From Gammaproteobacteria bacterium (GTDB lineage Bacteria > Pseudomonadota > Gammaproteobacteria > UBA6429 > Thiohalophilaceae), in contig JAJRYG010000048.1 of NCBI GenBank assembly GCA_024275915.1, positions 1 through 41,254 on the forward strand: a stretch of DNA of 41,254 bases, written 5' to 3'. Position 1 is the first letter of the stretch. The number at the start of each line of letters is the position of its first letter. Of the stretch, positions 8,677 to 16,546 are shown one piece after another. A program made the position numbers and the translations under genes. Under the pieces are notes generated by a model, which saw nothing but the letters and a program-made list of their open reading frames with translations, had not been told where the DNA came from and did no database searches.

Positions 8677-8763
8677 TTCGTTACCCCTTTCATCAATACC
8701 TCGTTCCCGTGGACGTGCTTCGGTTGCCATGCCAGGACAATCGATCACAATCCTGCGCCGGGT

Positions 8764-9930
8764 TTATCCTCCTGCCACCTTGTCATTTTCTAGCGTGCTG
8801 CTCTGCCAGGCCTCGATCAGCATGGCGGCGGCAAACTCGATCTCGATATCGGTGGTGGGTATGCCTACCGACAGGCGTACCGCCCCATCGATGCGTGCTG
8901 CCGACAGGCCCATGGCCTGCAGAACCGAGCCGGCCCCCTTGTGGTCACCGGCATGGCAGGCCGAGCAGGTAGAGGCAGCAACTTCACTGGCTACCCTGTC
9001 CAGCAGGGCCTGTCCGTTTACATGAGGGAAGGAAACATTCAGGGTGTTGGGCAGGAGCCACTCAGGATGACCGTTGATTTCCAGACCGGGAATTTTCCTC
9101 GCCAGAAGCTGATAAAGCCTGTCCCGTTTGTAGCGCAGCCGGATGGACTCGGTGTCCTGCCGTTGCCGGGCAATCCGCGCCGCCATGCCAAGACCGGCAA
9201 TACAGGCGACGTTTTGTGTTCCGGTCCGTCGCCCGTGCTCCTGATCGGCACCAAACATCAATGGCGACAGTCGAATGCCCTTTCTCACATACAGGGCGGC
9301 CACGCCTTTGGGAGCATAAAACTTGTGACCGGCAAGGGTCAGCATGTCGGCGCCCAGCTGTTTTACCGAGATCGGGATCTTGCCTGCCGTCTGGGCCGCA
9401 TCCACATGCAACAGACTGTTGTGCCGTTTGACGATGTTGCTGATTTCGCGGATGGGCTGGATGGTGCCCGTCTCGTTGTTGGCATGCATGACCGAGACCA
9501 GCACCGTTTCCGGGCGCATGGCTTTTGCAACCTCAGCGGGATCGACCCGTCCATACTGATCCACCGGCACGATACTCAGCTGCCAGCCCTGCTCGCGCAG
9601 ATGCGCGAAGGGCTGGCGAACCGAGGGGTGTTCAATCGCGCTAGTGACAATATGCCCGCCACCACCGGCAACCGAGCCGGCCAGGCCAAGGATGGCCATG
9701 TTATTGGCCTCGGTGGCGCTGCCGGTAAAAACGATGTCATCCTCACCGGCATCGATCAGCTGGGCGACCTGACGCCTGGCCCAGGCAAGCCCTTCGGCGG
9801 CACTGCGACCAAAAAAGTGGGCGGAAGACGGGTTGCCAAAATGTTCCCGCAGGTAGCTGTTGATGGTCTCGACCACCCGGGGCTCAAGCGGGGTCGTTGC
9901 GTTGTAATCGAGATAGACGGGCAGGCTCAT
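8764..9930 (-). CDS. Cysteine desulfurase, NifS/IscS family
   Basis: 388 aa from ATG 9930, which follows the upstream stop by one base. A PLP-dependent aminotransferase-fold enzyme: DYNATTPLEP at residues 8-17, EHPS with His101 near the cofactor, VDAAQ with Asp177, and the Schiff-base lysine in AGHKFYAPKG (Lys203). The mobile active-site loop reads ASTCSACHAGDHKG, with Cys325 as the likely persulfide-forming residue and an additional Cys322 next to it. The enzyme moves sulfur from cysteine to acceptor proteins. Because there are no isc or suf scaffold genes nearby, while rhodanese fusions and a TSUP permease lie in the same run, it more likely supplies or handles sulfane sulfur locally than general Fe-S assembly. 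That part is inference. Confidence 0.93.
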   Translation of the reverse strand: MSLPVYLDYNATTPLEPRVVETINSYLREHFGNPSSAHFFGRSAAEGLAWARRQVAQLIDAGEDDIVFTGSATEANNMAILGLAGSVAGGGGHIVTSAIEHPSVRQPFAHLREQGWQLSIVPVDQYGRVDPAEVAKAMRPETVLVSVMHANNETGTIQPIREISNIVKRHNSLLHVDAAQTAGKIPISVKQLGADMLTLAGHKFYAPKGVAALYVRKGIRLSPLMFGADQEHGRRTGTQNVACIAGLGMAARIARQRQDTESIRLRYKRDRLYQLLARKIPGLEINGHPEWLLPNTLNVSFPHVNGQALLDRVASEVAASTCSACHAGDHKGAGSVLQAMGLSAARIDGAVRLSVGIPTTDIEIEFAAAMLIEAWQSSTLENDKVAGG

Positions 9931-9931
9931 G

Positions 9932-10705
9932 TTACAGCACGCTCTTGAACAGGATGTAACTGGCGACCAGAACGAGAAACACGCCAAAGCCGGTCTTCAG
10001 TCTGTCCGCATGCAGGCGGTGACACAGCTGACTGCCTGCGACGCTGCCGACGATGGCAATGGCGGTAAACGATGCCATCAGGAAATAATCGATTTCTACC
10101 GCACCGGCATAACCGGCAAAACCGGCGAACGACTTGAGCGCAACGATACTCAACGAAGTGCCCACCGCCTGCTTCATGCTCAGCCCGGACAGCAGCACCA
10201 GGGCCGGGACGATGAGAAAACCGCCACCGACGCCGACCACACCGGTCAGCACGCCCACACCGATACCATGCATGGCGACATGCCGGTAATCGAGATCATC
10301 ACAGTTGCCATCCAGGCACTCGGTGCGTGCTGCGCCAACAGACTTGTGCTGCACGGCCGGCCTGAGCATTTTCCAGGCCGCGGCGTACATGACCAGTGCG
10401 AAAATCGTCAGTTGCACCACCACCGGCGTGATGAGACCGATGCGTGCACCGGCATAGGTGCCAATGACCCCGAACAGGCCAAAGATGGCCGTGATTTTCA
10501 GATTCACGTTGCCCCGTTGCCAGTGCTGAAAGGCGGTGATGCTGGCGGTGATGGCCACGATTCCCAGGCTCATGGCAATCGCCGACTTGGGTTCCACATC
10601 CAGCAGGTACAGCAGGGCCGGCATGGTGATGATGGAACCACCACTGCCGAAGACGCCCAGCAGTAACCCGGTGATCAGGCCGGCGATGATGACACTGATT
10701 GACAT
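9932..10705 (-). CDS. TSUP family permease (TauE/SafE-type)
   Basis: 257 aa with about eight hydrophobic segments in two related halves. Each half begins with a Gly-rich motif: [19 protein letters not shown] near the N-terminus and [19 protein letters not shown] near residue 155. These are the signature of the TSUP (TauE/SafE) family of sulfite, sulfoacetate and other sulfur-anion exporters. AGAGGT lies about 7 bases upstream of the ATG. A Cys pair in the central loop (ECLDGNC) is notable in this setting. The next gene, a cysteine desulfurase, starts one base after its stop. Substrate is not certain; export of sulfite, thiosulfate or another sulfur anion made by the neighbouring rhodaneses is the best guess. 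Confidence 0.88.
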   Translation of the reverse strand: MSISVIIAGLITGLLLGVFGSGGSIITMPALLYLLDVEPKSAIAMSLGIVAITASITAFQHWQRGNVNLKITAIFGLFGVIGTYAGARIGLITPVVVQLTIFALVMYAAAWKMLRPAVQHKSVGAARTECLDGNCDDLDYRHVAMHGIGVGVLTGVVGVGGGFLIVPALVLLSGLSMKQAVGTSLSIVALKSFAGFAGYAGAVEIDYFLMASFTAIAIVGSVAGSQLCHRLHADRLKTGFGVFLVLVASYILFKSVL

Positions 10706-10751
10706 GTGCGATACCTCTTGCTGTTTGATATTGAAAAATTGTCAGCCTCGT

Positions 10752-11714
10752 TCAGGCCAGTGGATAGGCCTTTTTGTTCCAGTCGGTCATGCCACCTTTG
10801 GTTACATGCACATCGGCAAAACCGTTCTCGGCCAGCAGACCGGCCGCCCTGGCCGAACGGCGATCGGTGGTGCAGACGATGGCCACGGGTTTTTCCGTGT
10901 AATCGACCAGTTCATCCAGGCGATCGGTCAGTTCTTCCAGGGGAATGTTGCGGGCGTTGTCGATGTGCCCCAGCTTGCCGTTGAAGTTCTCCGCCGTGCG
11001 CACGTCCAGCACCAGCACGTCCTCACCGGCATCCAGGCGCTGTTTGAGATCCGCCACCGACAGCATCGGCCCCTTGCGCAGGGCGCCCACCAGGCGCGGC
11101 AGAAAGGCCACCACCGCCAGCAGCGCCAGGGCCAGCAGGGCCTTGCGGATCACGCCTTCGTCACCGGCCATGGCCTCGCGGCCCACATAGCCCAGGTAGG
11201 TATAGGCAATGGCACCCGGCAGCATGGTGATGTACGAGGTGATGACATAGTGGGACAGTTTGATCCGCGTCAGGCCCAGCGCGTAGTTGAGCAGGTTGAA
11301 GGGAAACAGCGGAACCAGGCGCACGAAGGCGACGAAACGCCAGCCCTCGCCTTCCACGCCGTCCTTGAGCTGTTTCATGCGTCCGCCGGTTTTCCTTTCC
11401 ACCCAGTCCGACGCCAGGTAGCGGGCGATGACGAAGGAAATGGCGGCGCCGATGGTGGCGCCGGTGAGGTTGTAGAAGGCGCCCCACACCGGACCGAACA
11501 GGGCGCCACCGGCCAGGGTCAGCACCGAACCGGGAAAGAAGAACACGGTGCCGACGATGTAGATGAGCATGAACACCAGCGGGCCGGCGGTACCGGCATT
11601 TTTTACCCAGTGTTCCAGCGCCTCGGCATCGAGCTGATCGCGGTAGCCGATGGCCACGACGATGCCGGTAAGCAGAAGTAACAACAATGTGTATCGAAGA
11701 GCCTTGTTTTTCAT
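10752..11714 (-). CDS. VTT-domain (TVP38/DedA-like) membrane protein fused to rhodanese
   Basis: 320 aa from ATG 11714 (GGAAC lies upstream; an in-frame ATG at 11726 has no ribosome site). The N-terminal two thirds is a SNARE-associated/VTT membrane domain, with FFFPGSVLTLAGGALFGPVWG and FVRLVPLFPFNLLNYALGL as its typical segments. A last membrane helix (about residues 190-208) leads into a cytoplasmic rhodanese domain. Its active loop reads IVCTTDRRSA, with Cys281 in the persulfide-forming position. The fusion couples a DedA-like transport domain to sulfur transfer, fitting the cysteine desulfurase and TSUP genes downstream. A terminator-like hairpin lies just upstream of the start. Confidence 0.9.
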   Translation of the reverse strand: MKNKALRYTLLLLLLTGIVVAIGYRDQLDAEALEHWVKNAGTAGPLVFMLIYIVGTVFFFPGSVLTLAGGALFGPVWGAFYNLTGATIGAAISFVIARYLASDWVERKTGGRMKQLKDGVEGEGWRFVAFVRLVPLFPFNLLNYALGLTRIKLSHYVITSYITMLPGAIAYTYLGYVGREAMAGDEGVIRKALLALALLAVVAFLPRLVGALRKGPMLSVADLKQRLDAGEDVLVLDVRTAENFNGKLGHIDNARNIPLEELTDRLDELVDYTEKPVAIVCTTDRRSARAAGLLAENGFADVHVTKGGMTDWNKKAYPLA

Positions 11715-11733
11715 AGCATGTTCCATGACAGGG

Positions 11734-11755
11734 AAAAAAATCTCCCTCGTGGGAG
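11734..11755 (-). terminator. Terminator-like hairpin upstream of the VTT-rhodanese gene
   Basis: On the minus strand CTCCC-ACGA-GGGAG is followed after one A by seven Ts. It lies 38 bases after the hydroxylase-family stop (11793) and only 20 bases before the VTT-rhodanese start. It either ends that upstream transcript or acts as a partial terminator or attenuator. The 5-bp stem is short. Confidence 0.6.
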
Positions 11756-11792
11756 GGAGGTAATGGATGTAGGGGGTGGGGGTGACCGATGC

Positions 11793-12653
11793 CTATTTTT
11801 CGCTTTTGTTCCACTGACGCCGGTTGATGGTGTAACCGGTGATCCTGCCAACAAAGGGCAGGGCCAGCATGCCCGGCAGCCAGGTGACCAGTGAAGGCTC
11901 GCGGTACTTGTGGATGCCAATCTGCATGCCTTCATGGCCGCCACGGGGCTGGTCCCGGTAGGTACCGAACAGGCGGTCCCACCAGGGCAGGCTGAAACCG
12001 AAATTGCTGTTGGCCTCGTCGTCCTCCACCGAGTGATGAACCCGGTGCATGTCGGGCGTGACCAGGAACCAGCGCAATACCCTGTCGACCTTGCCGGGCA
12101 GGCGGATGTTGCCGTGATTGAACATGGCGGTGGCATTGAGGATCACCTCGAACATAACCACCGCCACCAGAGGCGGCCCCAGCAGCAGGATGGTGGCGAA
12201 CTTGATGCCCATGGAGAGGAAGATCTCCAGGGTATGGAAACGGGCGCCGGTGGTGACATCAAAGTCGGGATCGGCATGATGCACCCGGTGCAGGCGCCAC
12301 AGTACCGGAATGGCATGCACCATGACATGCTGGATATAGATGACAAGATCCATGACCACGATGGCCGAGACCACCTTCAGCCAAAAGGACAACTCCACCT
12401 GGTTGAGCAGTCCCCAGCCGTTTTCACGGGCAATCAGGGCCACCCCCACCGCCAGGAAGGGCAACAGGGCATTGAGCAGAAAACTGTTGAAGAACACCAG
12501 GCCGAGATTGTTGAGCCAGCGAATCCCCTTGGACACGGTCAGTGCCCGCCTGGGTGCCAGCAGCTCCCACAGACCGATGAGGATCAGCATGCCGAAAAAA
12601 AAGCCCATGCGTATCGGTTTTTCATTGCTCATGATGAATTCTTCCAGTGACAT
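11793..12653 (-). CDS. Sterol desaturase / fatty acid hydroxylase family membrane protein
   Basis: 286 aa from ATG 12653, placed by a perfect AAGGAGG 8 bases upstream. Several membrane helices are visible. The di-iron histidine boxes are His109-x3-His113 (QHVMVH), His122-x2-HH (LHRVHH, 122-126) and His203-x2-HH (MHRVHHSVEDDEANSNFGF). They mark the fatty acid hydroxylase superfamily, O2-using membrane-bound di-iron enzymes acting on lipids. The substrate is unknown. The gene is the first of the minus-strand sulfur run and is divergent from the ArsR-rhodanese regulator; the inverted repeat at 12719-12748 lies between them. Such genes are often found beside rhodanese and TSUP genes under ArsR-type control, but the link to sulfide is not explained by the sequence. 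Confidence 0.9.
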   Translation of the reverse strand: MSLEEFIMSNEKPIRMGFFFGMLILIGLWELLAPRRALTVSKGIRWLNNLGLVFFNSFLLNALLPFLAVGVALIARENGWGLLNQVELSFWLKVVSAIVVMDLVIYIQHVMVHAIPVLWRLHRVHHADPDFDVTTGARFHTLEIFLSMGIKFATILLLGPPLVAVVMFEVILNATAMFNHGNIRLPGKVDRVLRWFLVTPDMHRVHHSVEDDEANSNFGFSLPWWDRLFGTYRDQPRGGHEGMQIGIHKYREPSLVTWLPGMLALPFVGRITGYTINRRQWNKSEK

Positions 12654-12676
12654 GGGCAAAACCTCCTTGAGAAATG

Positions 12677-12704
12677 TTGTCTGCCCCGGGTTTAGGGCTA
12701 TAAT
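12677..12704 (+). promoter_or_regulatory. Putative promoter of the ArsR-rhodanese gene
   Basis: A perfect -10 box TATAAT (12699-12704) with TTGTCT (12677-12682) 16 bases upstream. Transcription would start near 12711, just before the inverted repeat at 12719-12748, so a repressor bound there would block it. Confidence 0.55.
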
Positions 12705-12718
12705 GGTTTAAGAGAAAT

Positions 12719-12748
12719 CTACTATTCAATTAATTACTTGAATAGTAG
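12719..12748. promoter_or_regulatory. Inverted-repeat operator, probable ArsR-family site
   Basis: CTACTATTCAA and TTGAATAGTAG form a perfect 11-bp inverted repeat with an 8-base AT-rich spacer. The ATTC...GAAT core resembles sites of the persulfide-sensing ArsR group (SqrR/BigR-like), although the spacing between ATTC and GAAT is 12 here. It lies between the divergent regulator and hydroxylase genes and overlaps a possible minus-strand -35 (TTGAAT). It could therefore control both directions. Confidence 0.75.
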
Positions 12749-12767
12749 AATAGTGGATTCAGGAAAT

Positions 12768-13442
12768 ATGTCAAGCAGCAATTTCAAACACGACCTGTTC
12801 AGCCAGTTTGCCCGCGTCGGCAAGGCCCTGAGCAATGCCAACCGGCTGGAATTGCTGGAATTTCTCGCCCAGGGCGAGCGCAGTGTCGACGAGCTGGCCA
12901 CGGTCAGCGGTCTGACCGTGGCCAATACTTCCCAGCATTTGCAGCAATTGCGCCAGGTCGGGCTGGTCAGCACCCGCAAGGAAGGCCTCAAGGTCTATTA
13001 CCGGATCAGCGGTGAGGATGTCATCGAGCTGTTCCAGGCCCTGCGCCAGGTGGCCGAGCGCCACGTGGCCGAGGTGGAGCGGCTGGTCAATACCTTTTTG
13101 ACCGTGAAGGATGATCTGGAACCGGTGCCCGCCGATGAATTGCTGCAACGCTGCCGCGATGGTCTGGTCACCGTACTGGATGTGCGCCCACCGGAAGAAT
13201 ACGCCGCCGGCCACGTGCCCGGTGCCATCAATATCCCGCTGGCGGAACTGGAATCCCACCTCGATGAACTTGATCCGCAACAGGAGGTCGTAGCCTACTG
13301 TCGCGGTCCCCATTGTGTGCTGGCCTTCGAGGCGGTGGAGACCCTGCGCAGAAAAGGCCGCAAGGCCCGGCGCCTGGAAGATGGCTATCCCGAGTGGAAG
13401 GCCAGTGGACTCCCGGTGGAAGGCACATCGAACAACGAATAA
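12768..13442 (+). CDS. ArsR-family regulator fused to rhodanese
   Basis: 224 aa from ATG 12768 (AGGAA just upstream; an upstream TTG at 12738 falls inside the inverted repeat and is not used here). Residues about 10-100 are a winged helix-turn-helix ArsR domain (LANANRLELL-type helix, then ATVSGLTVANTSQHLQQL as recognition part). Residues about 118-220 are a rhodanese domain with VLDVRPPEEYAAGHVPGA and the active loop YCRGPHC (Cys178 and Cys183). The ArsR part has no cysteine pair of its own; only Cys129 precedes the rhodanese loop. Sensing of sulfide or persulfide therefore probably runs through the rhodanese cysteines. It most likely represses itself and the divergent sulfur run through the operator at 12719. 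Confidence 0.92.
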   Translation: MSSSNFKHDLFSQFARVGKALSNANRLELLEFLAQGERSVDELATVSGLTVANTSQHLQQLRQVGLVSTRKEGLKVYYRISGEDVIELFQALRQVAERHVAEVERLVNTFLTVKDDLEPVPADELLQRCRDGLVTVLDVRPPEEYAAGHVPGAINIPLAELESHLDELDPQQEVVAYCRGPHCVLAFEAVETLRRKGRKARRLEDGYPEWKASGLPVEGTSNNE

Positions 13443-13443
13443 G

Positions 13444-13470
13444 GGAATCCGATTTGTTCACAGATTCCCG
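13444..13470 (+). terminator. Hairpin after the ArsR-rhodanese gene
   Basis: GGGAATC and GATTCCC form a 7-bp stem with a 13-base loop directly after the stop codon. No T-run follows, so it may be a weak terminator or an RNA-stabilising stem. Confidence 0.4.
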
Positions 13471-13526
13471 CAGCACAGGGTGTGCCGCCAGAATCGACCA
13501 CCCGGGGTGATCGATTTTGTGAGGAT

Positions 13527-13554
13527 AGCGGAAATCGCAGTTTCGGTTTCCGCT
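13527..13554. repeat. Perfect 8-bp inverted repeat in the 228-base gap
   Basis: AGCGGAAA and TTTCCGCT flank a 12-base spacer in the noncoding stretch between the ArsR-rhodanese gene and the next gene. Another small repeat, CAATTC/GAATTG, lies just after it near 13562-13580. No T-run or promoter boxes were clear. It may be a palindromic intergenic element or a protein site for the small gene at 13671. Confidence 0.4.
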
Positions 13555-13670
13555 CACAGGGCAATTCTAAGGATGAATTGTTCCGTGTTTCGTAAAAGTG
13601 GAAATAAAGGTGAGAAGTTGAAAGACAAAAGGCAAACCAGAGTAACCCTTGAATTTACTGGAGCATATCA

Positions 13671-13898
13671 ATGAGCTGGCTCGACAATTTTTCCTGGCCC
13701 GTGCTGATCGTCGTGGCATTGACGCTGGGGCTGGCACCCTTCGTGCCCGAACCTCATATCGTGGAAAAACTGGGCATGCTGTTTTCCGGTGAACTGAGCA
13801 AGCCCATCGATATCTTCGATCTGTTCCTGCATGGCAGCCCTTGGCTGCTGCTGGGACTCAAGCTCATTCGTGGCAAGCGCGGCGAACCGGCCCGGTAG
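13671..13898 (+). CDS. Small conserved membrane protein
   Basis: 75 aa. Starts MSWLDNFSWPVLIVVALTLG, one membrane segment at about residues 9-25. The middle part SKPIDIFDLFLHG is followed by a second hydrophobic stretch (SPWLLLGLKLI) and a basic tail. Short proteins of this kind occur in many Proteobacteria, sometimes labelled RND transporter in databases without support. A GGAG lies in the ribosome-site region. It is 6 bases upstream of the next gene, so the two are co-transcribed. Function unknown. Confidence 0.7.
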   Translation: MSWLDNFSWPVLIVVALTLGLAPFVPEPHIVEKLGMLFSGELSKPIDIFDLFLHGSPWLLLGLKLIRGKRGEPAR

Positions 13899-13904
13899 GT
13901 CTCG

Positions 13905-14276
13905 ATGGCACCGGACAGGACGCTGATCTTCGTCTACAACGCCGACAGCGGCCTGTACAACACCCTCGCGGACATGGGCCACAAGATTTTCTCCCCGGCC
14001 ACCTATGCCTGCCAGCTGTGCGCCCTTACCCACGGCTATTTTTCCATGCACGAAGACTGGGCGAACTTTCTGGCTGAGCTGGAGGTGGAACTGGTCTTCC
14101 TGCACCGTGATGAGTTCATCGGCCGCTTTCCTGCCCTTGCACCACAACTGCCGGCGGTGTTCCTGCAACAGGCCGGAAGCACGCCACAATGTCTGCTCAG
14201 TGCAGAACAGATCAACCAGTGCCAGGACCTGCCTGCCCTGAAGGGATTGCTGGAGCAAAAACTGCACGGTGCGTGA
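13905..14276 (+). CDS. Conserved protein of unknown function with CxxC motif
   Basis: 123 aa, soluble, no signal peptide. The N-terminus is FVYNADSGLYNTLADMGHK and is followed by SPATYACQLCALTHGYFSM, where Cys-x2-Cys (about residues 36 and 39) next to His suggests metal or thiol chemistry. The second half holds FLHRDEF and FLQQAG, consistent with a thioredoxin-like or small alpha/beta fold. Relatives are often labelled GTPase, but no P-loop is present, so I do not use that name. It follows the small membrane protein gene by 6 bases and converges on the metallo-beta-lactamase gene. Function unknown. Confidence 0.72.
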   Translation: MAPDRTLIFVYNADSGLYNTLADMGHKIFSPATYACQLCALTHGYFSMHEDWANFLAELEVELVFLHRDEFIGRFPALAPQLPAVFLQQAGSTPQCLLSAEQINQCQDLPALKGLLEQKLHGA

Positions 14277-14285
14277 GCCCGCCGT

Positions 14286-15242
14286 TTATTCCCACTCCAG
14301 TTCCATGTAGACATGCAGGGCATTGCGCCCCATCAGCATGTCATAGCCGATCAGGCGTTCGTAGGAAGACAGGGGATACTGGTTCAGCGAACTGACCTCT
14401 TCAATGGCGCCCTCGTTGTCCATATACGCACGCACGGCCTTGCGCAGCGCCACCAGGTACTCAAGTGTATCGGCCCTGGCCGTGGCCATGTCCGTGGCAT
14501 GACCATGACCGGGGACCACATGCACCGGTTTGAGTTTTTCGATTTTCCTGAAGTTGTCGATCCAGGAAGCCGTGTCAGAAACCCTTGCAACCGCCAGCAT
14601 GCGTTCGGTCGAAACGATGTCACCGGTAAACACAACCTTTTCTTTCGGCAACCAGACATAGCTGTCGCCTGGCAGGTAAGCCGGGCCATGATGGTACAGA
14701 ACGATTTTCATGTCGCCGACTCGCAGTTCCATTTCCCGTTCGAAAGTCTCATGGGCATAACTGTCGACGGTCCCCGCCGCGAAGTCTTCACTGATCAGGT
14801 TCTCCAGCCGGCCAAGCTGTTCACTGGCCCTGGCCTTCTGATCCTGCAGGGCATTCCGACTGGTGATGATCCGTGCGCCCAGTGAGTGAAAGTAGGCATT
14901 GCCCAGCCAGCGCAGATCCTCACTGCCGGTATTGATGACCAGCACCACGGGCTGATCGGTAATGGTCTTGATGGCCGCATGAATATAGCGGGCCGCCTTG
15001 TCACTGGCACCGGGGTCCACCAGCACCACACCCTGACCGGTCACAATCACCCCGAATGTGGCATTGGTGCCAAAATTCCATTTGGACATGGGGCCGCGCT
15101 GGCCGACCAGCGCATAGACCCGCTCAGACAGTTTCTGCACCTCCAGCTTGCTGGCCTGTTCGGCCTTGAGCATTGCGCTGCTGGTCACAAGGCCCAGTAA
15201 CAGCAGGGCGAACCGGCCCCATTGTCCCATTGTGTTTTTCAT
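14286..15242 (-). CDS. Metallo-beta-lactamase-fold protein with degenerate metal motif, exported
   Basis: 318 aa with an N-terminal signal peptide (about residues 8-27). The fold is recognised from VTGQGVVLVDPGAS, VFTGDIVSTERM and VPGHGHATD. The usual HxHxDH zinc motif should lie at about residues 105-110 but reads TGSEDLRWLGN, so the His ligands of this motif are missing. Related proteins commonly keep at least DH at this place. The product would be periplasmic. A changed metal site or loss of hydrolase activity is likely. It is the last gene of the mer-like run, and its start shares one base with the upstream stop (TGATG). Confidence 0.82.
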   Translation of the reverse strand: MKNTMGQWGRFALLLLGLVTSSAMLKAEQASKLEVQKLSERVYALVGQRGPMSKWNFGTNATFGVIVTGQGVVLVDPGASDKAARYIHAAIKTITDQPVVLVINTGSEDLRWLGNAYFHSLGARIITSRNALQDQKARASEQLGRLENLISEDFAAGTVDSYAHETFEREMELRVGDMKIVLYHHGPAYLPGDSYVWLPKEKVVFTGDIVSTERMLAVARVSDTASWIDNFRKIEKLKPVHVVPGHGHATDMATARADTLEYLVALRKAVRAYMDNEGAIEEVSSLNQYPLSSYERLIGYDMLMGRNALHVYMELEWE

Positions 15243-16546
15243 CAGTATTCAATCCAGAAGAAATATTCATTGAGCAGGTAAAGGCCGGTCAGCACCAGCA
15301 CGATACCGGCAATGATCTCGAAGGCCTTCTGATAACGGGACAGCACCTGCAACGACTCCAGCCAGCCCATGCTCCAGGCACCAAGGATGACAGGAATGCT
15401 GCGACCCAGGGCAAAGGCCAGCAGCAGGGCAAAGCCAAAGCCCACCGAGCCGATGGCGGCGCTGGCCGTCAGGGCCACCATCAGAGCCGGTGTACAGAAG
15501 GGACACACGGCCACGGAAAAGGGAATGCCCAGCAAAAAGGCCCCCCACACCCCCGTCACCTTGCGCCCGCGCACACCAAACCAGGGCAGGCGGATATTGA
15601 GCACACCCGACCACATCAGGCCCATGACGATGAGCAAGGGGCCGAGCACCAGCCCCCACTGCCGCCCCATCACACCCTTGACCCATTCCCCACCGAGGGC
15701 TGCGGCCACCCCCAGCACCACATGGGTCACCACCATGCCGGCAACGAAAGCGCCGCCGAGCAACAGGGCCCGGCGTTCTTCATGCGCCCTGGTGACATAG
15801 GCCAGCATCACCGGCACCGAGGCAAAGGACACGGGGTTGAAGCTGAACACGAAGCCGGCCACAAAGGCCAGGCCGATGCCGGCCCAGCTGGCAGTCTTGA
15901 GGGTTTGCCTGAGGGTATCGGCATCGATGTTCAAGGCCGGGATCAGCAGGTACAGGGCCAGGCCCAGCAGCAGCGTGGCAGTCAGAAACGGACTGCCCCT
16001 GGCCGCACGTTGCAGCAGATCCCGGCCATCGGCATGAATGCCCTTGACCGAAGCGAACACCATGGGCAGGGTAAACAGGGAGGCAAACAGCAAACCGGCC
16101 AGGGCGGCAAAGGCTAGCGAATCCACGGTAATGGCAATGCCGATGAGTACCACCACCAAGGGCAGGGTACAGGCCGGCAAGGTCAGGCCCAGCTTGAGTC
16201 CCTGAGGGAAGTGCCGGCCCCCGGGCAACAAGCGAAAGAATTCCAGATGGGGAACCGGGATATAGGTTACCCGCGAAACCAGATACAACAAGGCCATCAC
16301 GGTGAGAATGATACTGGGCAGATACGGCCCCCACTGGGGTGGCGTGGTCAGCAGCACCGCCCCCACCAGCAACAGGATCAACAGGGCGCTGCGACTCAGC
16401 CACACGGCAAGCAGGCTCTGGCAACAGGCACGGCTGTCGGCACGGCTGGCCCGTACCGAATACAGGGTGTGGGTGGCAATGGTACAGGGCTCGAAGAAGG
16501 CCAGCAGTCCCAGCAAGGTGGCCGTGAGCAGCAGCAGTGCGATCAT
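15242..16546 (-). CDS. Duplicated CcdA/DsbD-type transmembrane electron carrier
   Basis: 434 aa and about twelve hydrophobic segments, roughly twice the size of a CcdA domain. The first half begins with AFFEPCTIATH (Cys21) and has LTLPACTLPL near residue 126. The second half begins with FSFNPVSFASVPVML, where the family has a PC motif, and later has AVCPFCTPALM. So the first half keeps both membrane cysteines, while the second keeps cysteines only at its second position. CcdA/DsbD proteins carry electrons from cytoplasmic thioredoxin to periplasmic thiol proteins. The ATG overlaps the thioredoxin-like stop as ATGA, so that protein is the likely electron donor. An unusual internal duplication. 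Confidence 0.85.
   Translation of the reverse strand: MIALLLLTATLLGLLAFFEPCTIATHTLYSVRASRADSRACCQSLLAVWLSRSALLILLLVGAVLLTTPPQWGPYLPSIILTVMALLYLVSRVTYIPVPHLEFFRLLPGGRHFPQGLKLGLTLPACTLPLVVVLIGIAITVDSLAFAALAGLLFASLFTLPMVFASVKGIHADGRDLLQRAARGSPFLTATLLLGLALYLLIPALNIDADTLRQTLKTASWAGIGLAFVAGFVFSFNPVSFASVPVMLAYVTRAHEERRALLLGGAFVAGMVVTHVVLGVAAALGGEWVKGVMGRQWGLVLGPLLIVMGLMWSGVLNIRLPWFGVRGRKVTGVWGAFLLGIPFSVAVCPFCTPALMVALTASAAIGSVGFGFALLLAFALGRSIPVILGAWSMGWLESLQVLSRYQKAFEIIAGIVLVLTGLYLLNEYFFWIEY

Noticed and set aside
8941-9948. 335-codon plus-strand frame opposite the cysteine desulfurase
   Set aside because: The minus strand has all motifs of a cysteine desulfurase; the plus frame has none.
10536-11681. 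381-codon plus-strand frame opposite the VTT-rhodanese gene
   Set aside because: Shadow of a clear VTT-rhodanese gene, His/Gln-rich without domains.
15173-16117. 314-codon plus-strand frame opposite the CcdA-like gene
   Set aside because: Low-complexity Gln/His/Gly-rich shadow of a membrane protein gene.
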